Shown here in pieces: positions 1 through 9,439 of a stretch of 64,000 bases of DNA (position 1 is its first letter; every line of letters starts with the position of its first letter). The notes under the pieces were generated by a model. The model saw only the letters and a list, made by a program, of their open reading frames with translations, ran no database searches and was not told the DNA's origin. The translations under genes and the position numbers were made by a program. The DNA is from Methylomonas sp. ZR1 (lineage in GTDB: Bacteria > Pseudomonadota > Gammaproteobacteria > Methylococcales > Methylomonadaceae). Where the stretch lies: the NCBI RefSeq assembly GCF_013141865.1, contig NZ_RCST01000001.1, positions 3,968,001 to 4,032,000 on the forward strand. The letters are read 5' to 3'.

Positions 1-146
1 CTAAACCGCTGCGTTTTTTGGCTACACCCAGGTTTTACCTGGATTCTAGCCGGATTTGCCGGCAGCGGATTACTAAAAAAATATGCTCAAACCAGCCATT
101 TCGGGTATCCTTTTTAAGCTAATCCAACGTTTTCCAAGGTTCCGTA

Positions 147-2819
147 ATGACCAACAATACCGATATTGCCGCCAAACACGATATTGATCCTGCTGAAACC
201 CTAGAATGGATGGAGGCACTGCAAGCGGTGATAGAAAAAGAAGGCGGCGACCGCGCCAGTTTTCTGATTGAAACCCTGCTCAGTACCGCCAGACAAGCCG
301 GCATGGACATTCCGTTCTCGGCTAATACGCCTTACATCAACACCATCCCGATAGATAGGCAACCCAAATTTCCCGGCAACACCGACATCGAACGCACCAT
401 CCGCTCTTACGTGCGCTGGAATGCGATGATGATGGTGTTGCGCGCCAACAAATACACCAATGTCGGCGGCCATATCGCCAGTTTCGCTTCCGCCGTCACC
501 TTATACGATGTCGGGCAAAATCATTTCTGGAACGCCCCCTCGGACAAACACGGCGGCGACCTGATTTTCTCGCAAGGTCATTCCGCGCCCGGCACTTATG
601 CTCACGCCTTCTTGCTGGGCCGCTTGAGCGAAGAGCAAATGGACAGCTTTAGACAAGAAGTCGGCGGCAACGGCTTATCGTCTTACCCGCACCCGTGGTT
701 GATGCCGGACTTCTGGCAATTCCCCACCGTATCGATGGGCCTTGGCCCGATCATGGCAATCTACCAAGCCCGCTTCATGCGCTACATGCAAAACCGCGGC
801 TTTGCCAACACCGAAGGCCGTAAAGTCTGGGCCTTCCTGGGCGACGGCGAAACCGACGAACCGGAAACTCTGGGCGCGATCGGCATGGCAGGCCGGGAAA
901 AACTGGATAACCTGATTTTCGTCGTCAACTGCAACCTGCAACGTCTGGACGGCCCGGTACGCGGCAACGGCAAAATCATTCAGGAACTGGAAGCCAACTT
1001 CCGCGGCGCCAACTGGAATGTCATCAAAGTAATCTGGGGCCGGCGCTGGGACGCGATTCTGTCCCGCGACAAGGACGGTTTGGTGGTTAAACGCATGATG
1101 GAATGCGTGGACGGCGATTACCAAACCTTCAAATCCAAGGACGGCGCCTACGTCCGGGAAAAATTCTTCAACACCCCCGAACTGCAGGAACTAGTCAAGG
1201 ATTACACCGACCGCGACATCTGGGAATTGAATCGCGGCGGCCACGACCCGATCAAAGTCTTCGCGGCCTTCAACGCGGCGGTCAACCATACCGGTCAGCC
1301 CACCGTGGTTCTGGCTAAAACCATCAAAGGTTACGGGATGGGCGACTCAGGACAAGCGCAAAACACCAGCCATCAGCAAAAGAAGATGAGCATGGAATCG
1401 ATCAAATACATCCGCGACCGCTATCAATTGCCGGTCAGCGACGAAGAATTGATCAATCTGCCCTACCTGCGTTTCGCGGAAGACTCCGCCGAACTGAATT
1501 ACCTGCGCCAACGCCGCGTCGATCTGGGCGGTTATCTGCCGGCTCGCCGCGCCAAGTCCTACCCGCTCGAAGTACCGGCCTTATCCGCTTTCAAAGCGCT
1601 ATTGGACGGCACCGGCGAAGGTCACGAGATTTCCACCACCATGGCCTTTGTGCGCATTTTGAACATCCTGGTCAAGGACAAACAAATCGGTAAGCGCGTA
1701 GTACCGATTGTCCCGGACGAGTCGCGCACCTTCGGTATGGAAGGCATGTTCCGGCAATTGGGTATCTGGTCGCAAGTCGGCCAGCTTTACACCCCGCAAG
1801 ACGCCGAACAATTGATGTTTTACAAGGAAGACAAGCACGGCCAAGTGTTACAGGAGGGTATCAACGAAGCCGGCGGTTTGTGCGACTGGATCGCCGCCGG
1901 CACTGCGTATTCGACCCACGGCGTACCGATGATTCCCTTTTTCATCTATTACTCGATGTTCGGTTTCCAACGGGTCGGCGACCTGATTTGGGCCGCGGCC
2001 GACCAACGTACCCGCGGTTTCCTGCTGGGCGGCACCGCCGGCAGAACCACCTTGAACGGCGAAGGTTTGCAGCATGAAGACGGCCACAGCCATCTGATGT
2101 CCGCCACAGTACCGAACTGCTATTCCTACGACCCGACCTTCGCCTGCGAATTGGCGGTGATCATTCAGGACGGTTTGCGCCGGATGTATGTCGAGCAGGA
2201 AGACATCTTTTACTACATCACCTTGATGAACGAAAACTACGACCAGCCGGCCATGCCGGAAGGCGCGGAGGCCGACATCCTGAAAGGCATGTATTTGTTC
2301 AAAAAAGGCCCGAACAGCAAAAAACCGCGCGTGCAATTGCTGGGCTCCGGCACCATCTTTATCGAAGTCATTGAAGCCGCCAAACTGCTGCACGATGATT
2401 GGGGCGTGGACGCCGACATCTGGAGCTGCCCAAGCTTTACCGAGCTGGCTCGCGACGGCCAAACCTGCGAGCGCTGGAACCGTTTGCATCCGACCGAAAA
2501 GCCGCGCATCACGCATATCGAACACTGCCTGGATAGCACCAAGGGTCCGATCATCGCCGCTACCGATTACATGCGCGCATTTGCCGAACAAATTCGCCCT
2601 TGGGTGAATCGCTCTTACACGGTGTTGGGTACTGACGGTTTCGGCCGCTCGGACACCCGCGCCAAGCTGCGTAGCTTCTTCGAAGTGGACAGATACCACG
2701 TTGCCGTTGCCGCCTTGCACAGCCTGGCGCAAGCCGGCGAGTTCGACGCCGCGAAAGTCGAGGTAGCCATTGCTAAATACAACATCAACCCTGACGCAAC
2801 CGCCCCTTGGTTGATCTAA
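147..2819 (+). CDS. aceE: Pyruvate dehydrogenase E1 component (homodimeric type)
   Basis: Thiamine-diphosphate E1 of the cytoplasmic pyruvate dehydrogenase complex; it decarboxylates pyruvate and acetylates the lipoyl group of E2. The 890-residue length is that of the homodimeric gammaproteobacterial AceE. The ThDP motif runs from GDGE (residues 232-235) to NCN (261-263), and the GHxxPG-type active-site loop is near residues 144-149. The ATG at 147 follows a weak AAGG. aceF starts 13 nt downstream, so the two are surely co-transcribed. The first 146 nt of the window hold no recognisable gene; a short open frame ends near 117 but cannot be identified. Confidence 0.97.
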   Translation: MTNNTDIAAKHDIDPAETLEWMEALQAVIEKEGGDRASFLIETLLSTARQAGMDIPFSANTPYINTIPIDRQPKFPGNTDIERTIRSYVRWNAMMMVLRANKYTNVGGHIASFASAVTLYDVGQNHFWNAPSDKHGGDLIFSQGHSAPGTYAHAFLLGRLSEEQMDSFRQEVGGNGLSSYPHPWLMPDFWQFPTVSMGLGPIMAIYQARFMRYMQNRGFANTEGRKVWAFLGDGETDEPETLGAIGMAGREKLDNLIFVVNCNLQRLDGPVRGNGKIIQELEANFRGANWNVIKVIWGRRWDAILSRDKDGLVVKRMMECVDGDYQTFKSKDGAYVREKFFNTPELQELVKDYTDRDIWELNRGGHDPIKVFAAFNAAVNHTGQPTVVLAKTIKGYGMGDSGQAQNTSHQQKKMSMESIKYIRDRYQLPVSDEELINLPYLRFAEDSAELNYLRQRRVDLGGYLPARRAKSYPLEVPALSAFKALLDGTGEGHEISTTMAFVRILNILVKDKQIGKRVVPIVPDESRTFGMEGMFRQLGIWSQVGQLYTPQDAEQLMFYKEDKHGQVLQEGINEAGGLCDWIAAGTAYSTHGVPMIPFFIYYSMFGFQRVGDLIWAAADQRTRGFLLGGTAGRTTLNGEGLQHEDGHSHLMSATVPNCYSYDPTFACELAVIIQDGLRRMYVEQEDIFYYITLMNENYDQPAMPEGAEADILKGMYLFKKGPNSKKPRVQLLGSGTIFIEVIEAAKLLHDDWGVDADIWSCPSFTELARDGQTCERWNRLHPTEKPRITHIEHCLDSTKGPIIAATDYMRAFAEQIRPWVNRSYTVLGTDGFGRSDTRAKLRSFFEVDRYHVAVAALHSLAQAGEFDAAKVEVAIAKYNINPDATAPWLI

Positions 2820-2832
2820 CGGAAAGCGACAT

Positions 2833-4128
2833 ATGAGTTCTGTAATTGAAATAAAGGTCCCCGACGTCGGCAATGTCCCTGAAATCGACATCGTCGAGGT
2901 GCTGATCAAGCCCGGCGACGTGGTCGCGGTGGAACAAACCCTGGCGGTGATGGAGACCGACAAAGCGACGATGGATTTACCGTCCAGCGCGGCCGGCACC
3001 ATCAAAACCGTGCATATCAAACCCGGCGATAAAGTCTCCGAAGGCACACTGATCGCTACTCTTGAAGCAGGCGAGGCAGCCGCTGCAGTTCCCGCCGAAC
3101 CGGCACAGACTGTAACACCTGCCCCAGTTGAACCGAGCCCTGCACCGGTTGCGGAAGCCCCAAAAGTAGAACCTGCCCAACCAGCCGCAGCGCCTGTTGC
3201 GCCCGTGGCAAGTAGCAATGAAGGGTTTAAAGCACACGCCACCCCCAGCGTCAGACTGTTTGCCCGCGAATTGGGCGTGGACCTGAGCAAAATCCAAACC
3301 GGCAGCGGCCGTAAAGGCCGTATCCTGCAAGACGATGTGAAAAACTTCGTCAAGCAAGTCATGGCCTCCGGAGGTTCGACCAGCGGTGGCGCAGGCATAC
3401 CGGCCATTCCGGCAGTAGATTTCACCCAATTTGGCGAAATCGAGGAAAAACCGCTCAGCAAAATCAAGCGTCTGACCGGCCAAAACCTGACCCGTGTCTG
3501 GTTAAACCTGCCTCTGGTGACCTATCACGACGAAGTGGCCATCGACGCGATGGAAGACTTCCGCAAATCGGTCAACGCTGGCTTAGCGAAGGACGCCGTT
3601 AAAGTCACCGGCCTAATCTTCATCATGAAGGCGCTGGTAGCGGCAATGCAAAAATACCCATCCTTCAATAGCTCATTGTCTCCAGACGGCGAAAAACTGA
3701 TCTTCAAACATTACTTCCATATCGGTATTGCCGTGGATACCCCGAACGGCTTAGTCGTGCCGGTGATTCGCGATGTCGATAAAAAAGGTATTTTCCAATT
3801 ATCCAACGAGCTAGCCGAAAAAAGCGAACTGGCCAGAACCGGCAAATTGAAACCTGCCGATATGCAAGGCGGCTGTATGACCATCTCCAGCCTGGGCGGC
3901 ATCGGCGGCACCGCGTTTACGCCCATCGTCAACGCCCCGGAAGTGGCGATTTTGGGCGTCACCCGCTCCAAGGTACAACCGGTGTGGAACGGCAAGGAAT
4001 TCGAACCGAAACTGATGCTGCCGCTGGACATCACCTACGACCACCGCGTCATAGACGGCGCCGAGGGTGCACGTTTCATGGAAGCATTGAAATCTTATCT
4101 GGGCGACATTCGGCGCTTGTTGTTGTAA
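2833..4128 (+). CDS. aceF: Pyruvate dehydrogenase E2, dihydrolipoamide acetyltransferase
   Basis: Core acetyltransferase of the pyruvate dehydrogenase complex, passing acetyl groups from lipoyl-lysine to CoA. There is one N-terminal lipoyl domain with the lipoylated lysine at about residue 44 (motif ETDKATMD), an Ala/Pro/Val-rich linker (about 80-128), a peripheral-subunit-binding domain (about 133-170) and the catalytic domain ending in the DHRxxDG motif near residue 404. At 431 residues it is a single-lipoyl form; E. coli AceF has three. It is followed not by lpdA, as is usual, but by a toxin-antitoxin pair 33 nt downstream. Confidence 0.96.
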   Translation: MSSVIEIKVPDVGNVPEIDIVEVLIKPGDVVAVEQTLAVMETDKATMDLPSSAAGTIKTVHIKPGDKVSEGTLIATLEAGEAAAAVPAEPAQTVTPAPVEPSPAPVAEAPKVEPAQPAAAPVAPVASSNEGFKAHATPSVRLFARELGVDLSKIQTGSGRKGRILQDDVKNFVKQVMASGGSTSGGAGIPAIPAVDFTQFGEIEEKPLSKIKRLTGQNLTRVWLNLPLVTYHDEVAIDAMEDFRKSVNAGLAKDAVKVTGLIFIMKALVAAMQKYPSFNSSLSPDGEKLIFKHYFHIGIAVDTPNGLVVPVIRDVDKKGIFQLSNELAEKSELARTGKLKPADMQGGCMTISSLGGIGGTAFTPIVNAPEVAILGVTRSKVQPVWNGKEFEPKLMLPLDITYDHRVIDGAEGARFMEALKSYLGDIRRLLL

Positions 4129-4161
4129 ACGGCAAGGATCAATTTTCTTGGGAGGCCCAGT

Positions 4162-4344
4162 ATGCAAACACTGAATTTAGAGAAACTACCGGATTTTGCC
4201 AGGCATGAATTGGAGGATTTTTATCAATTTTTGTTGCAAAAATACGCGGGGCAACAACAAGACCTTAAGGAATCAGCGCCATTAGCGCCTCGCTTGGTTA
4301 AACCATTCGAGCCGCTGCCACGCGAAGCGGTGTATGAGCGTTAA
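4162..4344 (+). CDS. Putative VapB-like antitoxin
   Basis: A 60-residue protein immediately upstream of, and overlapping by 11 nt, a PIN-domain toxin gene. The N-terminal half (motif LEKLPDFARHELEDF) resembles the short DUF2281-type antitoxin proteins that pair with PIN toxins; the C-terminal half is Pro/Leu-rich and would be the toxin-binding tail. A good ribosome site (GGAGG at 4151-4155) precedes the ATG. Its role is inferred from size and partner. It lies 33 nt after aceF on the same strand and may be transcribed from the pyruvate dehydrogenase promoter. Confidence 0.75.
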   Translation: MQTLNLEKLPDFARHELEDFYQFLLQKYAGQQQDLKESAPLAPRLVKPFEPLPREAVYER

Positions 4345-4738
4345 CTGTTTTGTCGATTCCAACGTCTGGCTTTATGCTTTCATGGATGAGAGTTCGCCCA
4401 AACACCAACAAGCTTTAAAGGTTATCGCACAGCCCGGCGTAATGCTTAGCACTCAAGTTGTGAACGAGATCTGCAACAATCTGCTGCGAAAAGCCGGATA
4501 CACCGAGCAAGAGATTCGACAAACCGTGGATAATTTCCGGCAACGTTATCCGATACATACCGTCACATTGGATGATGTACGCCGGGCCTCCGAATTACGC
4601 GAATCGTTCAGTTTGTCCTATTGGGATAGTTTGGTGGTCGCTTCCGCAATAGTAACCGATTGCCGAAGCATTTACTCTGAAGACATGCTTAGTGGTTTAA
4701 ACATAAACGGTTTACAGCTAATCAATCCTTTTATTTAA
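4334..4738 (+). CDS. PIN-domain ribonuclease toxin (VapC family)
   Basis: A 134-residue PIN-domain protein, the usual VapC size; such toxins are Mg-dependent endoribonucleases. The acidic residues fit the fold: Asp in VDSNVW near the N-terminus, Glu in the VVNEICNN helix, Asp in SYWDSLVV, and a final acidic pair in YSEDM. It overlaps the upstream antitoxin gene by 11 nt, the usual toxin-antitoxin arrangement. Together with the next two genes it forms an insert between aceF and lpdA. Confidence 0.85.
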   Translation: MSVNCFVDSNVWLYAFMDESSPKHQQALKVIAQPGVMLSTQVVNEICNNLLRKAGYTEQEIRQTVDNFRQRYPIHTVTLDDVRRASELRESFSLSYWDSLVVASAIVTDCRSIYSEDMLSGLNINGLQLINPFI

Positions 4739-4784
4739 CCCAATCTCCTAAAAATCGGCATTTTAATAGCGAATAGTCAAAGTC

Positions 4785-6047
4785 ATGGCCGAAAATCCTA
4801 GCAATCAAGGCGTTTATTTCCTGTCGTTATCGGTGGAAAACGTGCGCTGTTTTGCCGAGAAACAGACACTGGATTTGTCGGATGGCAACGCTAGGCCGGC
4901 GCAGTGGACGGTGATTTTGGGGGGAAATGGAACGGGCAAATCTACTTTGCTGGATGCGCTGAATATCAAACAAAGTACACCTTGGCTAGATAAAAATCTT
5001 ATTAGGTTAAACAACTCGTCCGCTAATACGAATTTACAATTTGGGAAAAGCGATGGCTTGGATTCGGTTGTATCGCAACAACTAGAATACGCCTTTAAAC
5101 CGTTTATTCGAGGCCAACATATTCGTGAAACGATGCAAGGGCAGAAAAATTTTGATGAAATATTTGACTACCAATCAATATTTTATTATTCCGCCAGCAG
5201 AAGGTTAGCTAGGAAATATGAATTTGATTTTGGAGGTGGGGATGTCGAACTACCTATTGATGAACCAGACAATTTAATCAATGCCGAAGAATGGCTACTC
5301 CAAACCGATTATATTGCTAATAAACCATCCGAGATTCAGGCGAGTTACCAAGAACGTCTGACGATTATTAAAGACACGCTGATTGCTTTATTACCGGACG
5401 TCAGCGATATTCGCATCTCGACACCCAGCGAAAAGTCGCCAAACCCCAGGGTCGAATTCAATCTACCCGACGGCTGGCTGTTGTTATCTCAGCTCAGTCT
5501 TGGCTATCAAACCATGACCGCCTGGATGGTCGATCTGGCCGCACAGTTATTCAAGCATTATCCCAATAGCGCCAACCCTATCGCCGAACCTGCGGTGGTA
5601 TTGATCGACGAAATCGACCTGCATCTGCATCCCAAATGGCAGCGAACGATCATGGCTTATTTGAGCGAACGCTTCGTCAATACTCAGTTTATTGTTACCG
5701 CCCATAGCCCCTTAATCGTGCAGGCTGCGGAAAATGCCAATATCGTGGTGCTTAAGCGCGAAGGCGACTCGGTTAAAATTCATCAACATCCGCAAGACGT
5801 CAAAGGTTGGCGTATCGACCAGTTATTAACCAGCGACTTGTTCGATTTGCCCAGCGCCCGTTCGCCGCATTATGAAAACCTGTTGAACCAACGCCGGCAG
5901 ATTTTGAGCCAAGCGCAATTGACCGGTACCGATCAAGCCAAATTGTCTGAACTGGAATGTCAAATAGGAGAACTGCCCACAGCGGAAACCCCCGAAGATA
6001 TTGACGCGATGAATATTATTCGCCGTGCGGCAGAGCTGTTGAAATAG
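4785..6047 (+). CDS. Septu-like (PtuA-type) AAA/ABC ATPase
   Basis: A 420-residue ATPase of the SMC/RecF-like class. Walker A is GGNGTGKST (residues 46-54), a signature-like segment contains LSLGYQTM, Walker B is VVLIDEIDLHLHP, and a TAHSPL H-loop follows. The next gene, 5 nt away, is an HNH nuclease of the family that partners PtuA ATPases in Septu anti-phage systems. Known Septu pairs need both proteins and act against incoming phage DNA; that this pair does so is inference from family and gene order. Its length is at the short end for PtuA, so it could be another overcoming-lysogenisation-type ATPase. Confidence 0.8.
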   Translation: MAENPSNQGVYFLSLSVENVRCFAEKQTLDLSDGNARPAQWTVILGGNGTGKSTLLDALNIKQSTPWLDKNLIRLNNSSANTNLQFGKSDGLDSVVSQQLEYAFKPFIRGQHIRETMQGQKNFDEIFDYQSIFYYSASRRLARKYEFDFGGGDVELPIDEPDNLINAEEWLLQTDYIANKPSEIQASYQERLTIIKDTLIALLPDVSDIRISTPSEKSPNPRVEFNLPDGWLLLSQLSLGYQTMTAWMVDLAAQLFKHYPNSANPIAEPAVVLIDEIDLHLHPKWQRTIMAYLSERFVNTQFIVTAHSPLIVQAAENANIVVLKREGDSVKIHQHPQDVKGWRIDQLLTSDLFDLPSARSPHYENLLNQRRQILSQAQLTGTDQAKLSELECQIGELPTAETPEDIDAMNIIRRAAELLK

Positions 6048-6052
6048 GTCCG

Positions 6053-6805
6053 ATGATTTTTATCCAGCGCAGCCAGGAACCCGCCGTATTGCAAAACAAG
6101 GGTAAAGCTGAACAACAGGCTTTTTGTGAGGCTTATGATGCTGGCAAACGCGAATTTAAATTCGATAGTGCGATTTACGGAAATCCCACCGTTAAAACCG
6201 CGTTATTAAAAATGCAGTGTGACAAGTGCTGTTTTTGCGAGTCGAAAATTTCCCATATTAGTTATGGCGATGTGGAGCATTACCGGCCCAAGGGCGGCTA
6301 CAAACAAGCGGAACAGGACGAATTTCATGCTCCTGGCTATTATTGGTTGCCTTATACTTGGGAAAACTTGTTACTGAGCTGCACCTTATGCAATCAACAA
6401 TTTAAGAAAAATCTGTTTCCTTTGTTGGACCCGCAGGAGCGAGCACTTAACCACCACGACGACATTACGTTGGAACAGCCACTGTTAATCAACCCTTCCG
6501 CCACCGATCCTCGGCAATATATCGGCTTTCGGCAAGAGATTCCCTATGCGATTGACGGCAATATCTACGGCAAAGCAACGATTGCTGTTGTGGGATTAGA
6601 TAGAGAAGCGTTGAATGAAAAGCGGCGTAGCCACCTTGCGTTGATTAATCAATTAATTGCGGTGATAAAACTTGCGAACAAGCAACTCGAAAACACTGAA
6701 CTTCAATCGGTAGCCGCGCAAGCAAAACAAATAATTGCCGAAGCGATATTACCAACGGCGGAATATTCGGCCATGATAAATGCACAATTACCGGCATTAC
6801 ACTGA
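6053..6805 (+). CDS. Septu-like (PtuB-type) HNH endonuclease
   Basis: A 250-residue putative HNH nuclease of the TIGR02646/PtuB type. A Cys cluster lies at residues 56-62 (CDKCCFC), followed by a VEHYRPKGG core (Glu75-His76) and a second CxLCN motif at 110-114 with KKNLFPL after it, the zinc-binding and catalytic layout of these enzymes. It lies 5 nt after the ATPase gene on the same strand, so the two form one unit. By analogy with Septu it would cleave DNA in an ATPase-dependent complex. lpdA starts 73 nt downstream. Confidence 0.82.
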   Translation: MIFIQRSQEPAVLQNKGKAEQQAFCEAYDAGKREFKFDSAIYGNPTVKTALLKMQCDKCCFCESKISHISYGDVEHYRPKGGYKQAEQDEFHAPGYYWLPYTWENLLLSCTLCNQQFKKNLFPLLDPQERALNHHDDITLEQPLLINPSATDPRQYIGFRQEIPYAIDGNIYGKATIAVVGLDREALNEKRRSHLALINQLIAVIKLANKQLENTELQSVAAQAKQIIAEAILPTAEYSAMINAQLPALH

Positions 6806-6878
6806 CGGCTTAAGCCTGCCGGACGATTTTGAATTGATAAAATAACCTAAATAGACATCCTCACTGGAGACAAATCCT

Positions 6879-8294
6879 ATGACTAATTCCGTTACACACG
6901 CCGAAGTTTTGGTTCTGGGCGGCGGCCCCGGCGGTTACACCGCTGCCTTCCGCGCTGCCGATTTGGGGAAGCAAGTCGTATTGGTCGAACGCTATCCAGT
7001 TTTAGGCGGTGTTTGCTTAAATGTCGGCTGCATTCCCTCCAAAGCTCTGCTCCACACTGCGCAAATTATTCACGAAGCCGAGGCGATGGCGGAACACGGC
7101 GTCAGTTTCGGCAAGCCAAACATTGACTTGGACCAAATTCGTGCCTGGAAACAAAGCGTCAGCCAAAGCCTGAATCAAGGCTTGGGCAAACTGGCCAAGC
7201 AACGTAAAGTCACTGTAATCCATGGCGTGGGTAAATTTGCCACCGCCAACAGCTTAACGGTGACCAGCGAGGCCGGCGTGCAAACCGTCACCTTCGACAA
7301 TGCCATCATCGCCGCCGGCTCGCAGCCAACTAAAATCCCCAGCTTTCCGCATGACGATCCTCGCGTTTGGGATTCCACCGACGCACTGGAACTGAAATCG
7401 GTACCGGAAAAACTATTGATCGTCGGCGGCGGTATTATCGGCCTGGAAATGGCGACTGTTTACCATGCGCTGGGTTCGAAAATCAGTGTCGTGGAATTGA
7501 TGGATCAGATTATCCCCGGCTGCGACAAAGACTTGGTCACGCCACTGCAACGCAAAATCAAAAAGCAGTACGAGAATCTGTGGCTACAAACCAGCGTTAA
7601 GGCGATGGAAGCTACCGATGCCGGCATTAAAGTCACGATGGAAGGCAAAGGCGCACCGGAATCCGAAGTGTTCGATGCGGTCTTAGTGGCGGTGGGCCGC
7701 CGGCCGAACGGTAAATTGATCGACGCCGATAAGGCGGGCGTCAATGTAGACGAGCGTGGCTTCATCCCGGTGGACAAGCAAGGCCGTACCAATGTCAGCA
7801 ATATTTTTGCGATCGGCGACATCGTCGGCAATCCAATGCTGGCCCACAAAGCCACGCACGAAGGCAAAATCGCCGCCGAAGTCATTGCCGGGCACAAAGC
7901 CGGTTTCGACGCACTAACCATTCCTTCGGTCGCTTACACCGATCCGGAAGTAGCTTGGATGGGCCTAACCGAAACCCAGGCGCAGCAGCAAGGCGTGGAA
8001 TTCAACAAAGCCGTATTCCCATGGGCCGCCAGTGGCCGCTCTTTGGCACTGGGCCGCAGCGAAGGTATTACTAAAATCCTGACCGACAAAACCACCGGCC
8101 GTATTCTCGGCGCCGGCTTTACCGGCCCCGGTGCCGGAGAATTAGTGGCAGAAGCCGTGCTGGCTTTGGAAATGGGCGCGGATGCGACAGACATTAGCCT
8201 CAGCATCCACCCGCATCCAACTTTATCGGAAACCTTTGCGTTTGCAGCGGAAATGATAGAGGGAACGATTACCGACCTGTATGTAAAGAAATAG
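6879..8294 (+). CDS. lpdA: Dihydrolipoamide dehydrogenase (E3)
   Basis: FAD/NAD-dependent E3 that reoxidises the lipoyl groups of pyruvate dehydrogenase (and perhaps other 2-oxoacid dehydrogenases). The N-terminal GGGPGG dinucleotide motif, the redox-active disulphide in the GGVCLNVGCIPSK motif (Cys46, Cys51), a second GGGIIG motif for NAD, and the C-terminal HPHPTLSE His-Glu pair are all present; 471 residues is the family length. A GGAG ribosome site lies upstream. It belongs with aceE-aceF, from which it is parted by about 2.75 kb of toxin-antitoxin and Septu-like genes. Confidence 0.96.
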   Translation: MTNSVTHAEVLVLGGGPGGYTAAFRAADLGKQVVLVERYPVLGGVCLNVGCIPSKALLHTAQIIHEAEAMAEHGVSFGKPNIDLDQIRAWKQSVSQSLNQGLGKLAKQRKVTVIHGVGKFATANSLTVTSEAGVQTVTFDNAIIAAGSQPTKIPSFPHDDPRVWDSTDALELKSVPEKLLIVGGGIIGLEMATVYHALGSKISVVELMDQIIPGCDKDLVTPLQRKIKKQYENLWLQTSVKAMEATDAGIKVTMEGKGAPESEVFDAVLVAVGRRPNGKLIDADKAGVNVDERGFIPVDKQGRTNVSNIFAIGDIVGNPMLAHKATHEGKIAAEVIAGHKAGFDALTIPSVAYTDPEVAWMGLTETQAQQQGVEFNKAVFPWAASGRSLALGRSEGITKILTDKTTGRILGAGFTGPGAGELVAEAVLALEMGADATDISLSIHPHPTLSETFAFAAEMIEGTITDLYVKK

Positions 8295-8389
8295 TGCTTA
8301 TTTTGCTAAACGCAAAATTCGTGAGTGAGTTAAACGTCAGCCTGCCATTTTTTGGTGAGAACGCCGACATCATATAGAAGGAACAGCGA

Positions 8390-8836
8390 GTGGAAAAATT
8401 TGTCTTTGGGGCTGGCGAAGATGACAGAAAAAGGTTGCTGAATTTCGTTGATGCTCTGCAGCAGTTTTTAGAGAAGGTGATAAATAACGGCGAGTATTTT
8501 CAGCCGAAATTTCGCGACGATTATAAAAAAGCCTGGATTGAGCTTAACCCAAACTTTTCGGCGCTAAAAGACGGCTTGCAACGTGCGGAAACCCACACCT
8601 TGTTAGCGCAAGGCTTATTGGGAACCCAGCTAAATCTAAAGCTCGCCGTCATCAATCATTTTTTAGGCGAATTTTTGCTGTACGGAATAGAAATTATCGG
8701 CGGCCACAAACTGCTTGAAAGACTTTTGGGTGTTGTCAGCAAATTACTGGCAAACATGGCAACCGCAGTGGGCACCGGCTTAGCCATTCAGAGCTTCGTA
8801 GATTTTCTTGTTGCCATGATCAAGGAAGACAGCTAG
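8390..8836 (+). CDS. Hypothetical protein, 148 residues
   Basis: Not recognised. The frame opens with GTG at 8390 after a fair AGAAGGA ribosome site. The protein is mostly helical by eye, charged in its first half and more hydrophobic near the C-terminus (residues about 95-142, with a possible weak membrane helix). No catalytic motif, signal peptide or Cys pair is seen. It lies 95 nt after lpdA on the same strand and ends just before a 13-bp perfect inverted repeat that may end the pyruvate dehydrogenase transcript. Confidence 0.6.
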   Translation: MEKFVFGAGEDDRKRLLNFVDALQQFLEKVINNGEYFQPKFRDDYKKAWIELNPNFSALKDGLQRAETHTLLAQGLLGTQLNLKLAVINHFLGEFLLYGIEIIGGHKLLERLLGVVSKLLANMATAVGTGLAIQSFVDFLVAMIKEDS

Positions 8837-8841
8837 TGATT

Positions 8842-8868
8842 GTTCGCTTAGGCAATGCCTAAGCGAAC
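8842..8868. terminator. Perfect 13-bp inverted repeat between convergent genes
   Basis: Arms at 8842-8854 and 8856-8868 are exact inverted repeats around one central A. The hairpin sits 6 nt after the preceding plus-strand stop and 26 nt before the end of the convergent haemoglobin gene, the place of a bidirectional terminator, but neither strand has a clear T tract. It could equally be an operator. Confidence 0.5.
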
Positions 8869-8893
8869 GAAACCCGAACCACTAAAACGCTAT

Positions 8894-9439
8894 TCAAGCG
8901 GCTTTCTTAACTTCTACGCCTCTAGCCAACAAGCCATCTCGACCTTTCTCCGCCAAAGCCAGGATTTGATAAGCCAAATCTTCGGCGATATTCAATTGCT
9001 TTAAAGAGGCGGCCAAATGCTCCATCACGATGTCGTAATGGAAATCGTCAGGACCGAGCTTGATCAAAAAACTATGAGCCGGCGTTAACAACGTGATGCT
9101 TCTAATCTCTTGCCCGCCAACGATATCCAGCAGGAAGGCAAAATCGTTGCCGGTAACCAAACTCGGTTTGGCGTTGGTGCGGGCAAACGCTGCCGTAAAA
9201 TACCCATCCAATGCCTCTAATACTCTATCATCGTCACTATTTAAGCTATTGAAGTAAGCTTTCAAATAGGCTTTTAGCGCATCAGCCTGCTCAGCAGCCG
9301 GGCGGGTAAAGAAGAAGCGGTTAATCCGATAGTCGTCCAGCATTTTTGCATAAAACACATCGACTATTTTACCCATCAGGACGTGGTCGCTGAGAGCTGC
9401 GCGCAAGGCATGGATCTGAGGTGCTACAGTTGCGTTCAT
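8894..9439 (-). CDS. Truncated (group 1-like) haemoglobin family protein
   Basis: A 181-residue globin-like protein. The start resembles truncated haemoglobins (VDVFYAKMLDDYRINRFF, then a Lys-rich helix), and the C-terminal part fits the F-G-H helices: PAHSFL with a candidate proximal haem-ligand His at about 122, then HYDIVMEHLAASL. Between them is an extra stretch (about 66-115) that ordinary 120-residue truncated haemoglobins lack. Likely cytoplasmic, binding O2 or NO; that function is family inference. It stands alone, convergent with the lpdA region. Confidence 0.72.
   Translation of the reverse strand: MNATVAPQIHALRAALSDHVLMGKIVDVFYAKMLDDYRINRFFFTRPAAEQADALKAYLKAYFNSLNSDDDRVLEALDGYFTAAFARTNAKPSLVTGNDFAFLLDIVGGQEIRSITLLTPAHSFLIKLGPDDFHYDIVMEHLAASLKQLNIAEDLAYQILALAEKGRDGLLARGVEVKKAA

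Noticed and set aside
1848..3467. A 539-residue open frame antisense to aceE/aceF
   Set aside because: It lies opposite two certain genes, has low-complexity Ala/Thr/Ser composition typical of mirrored GC-rich codons, and shows no domain or ribosome site.
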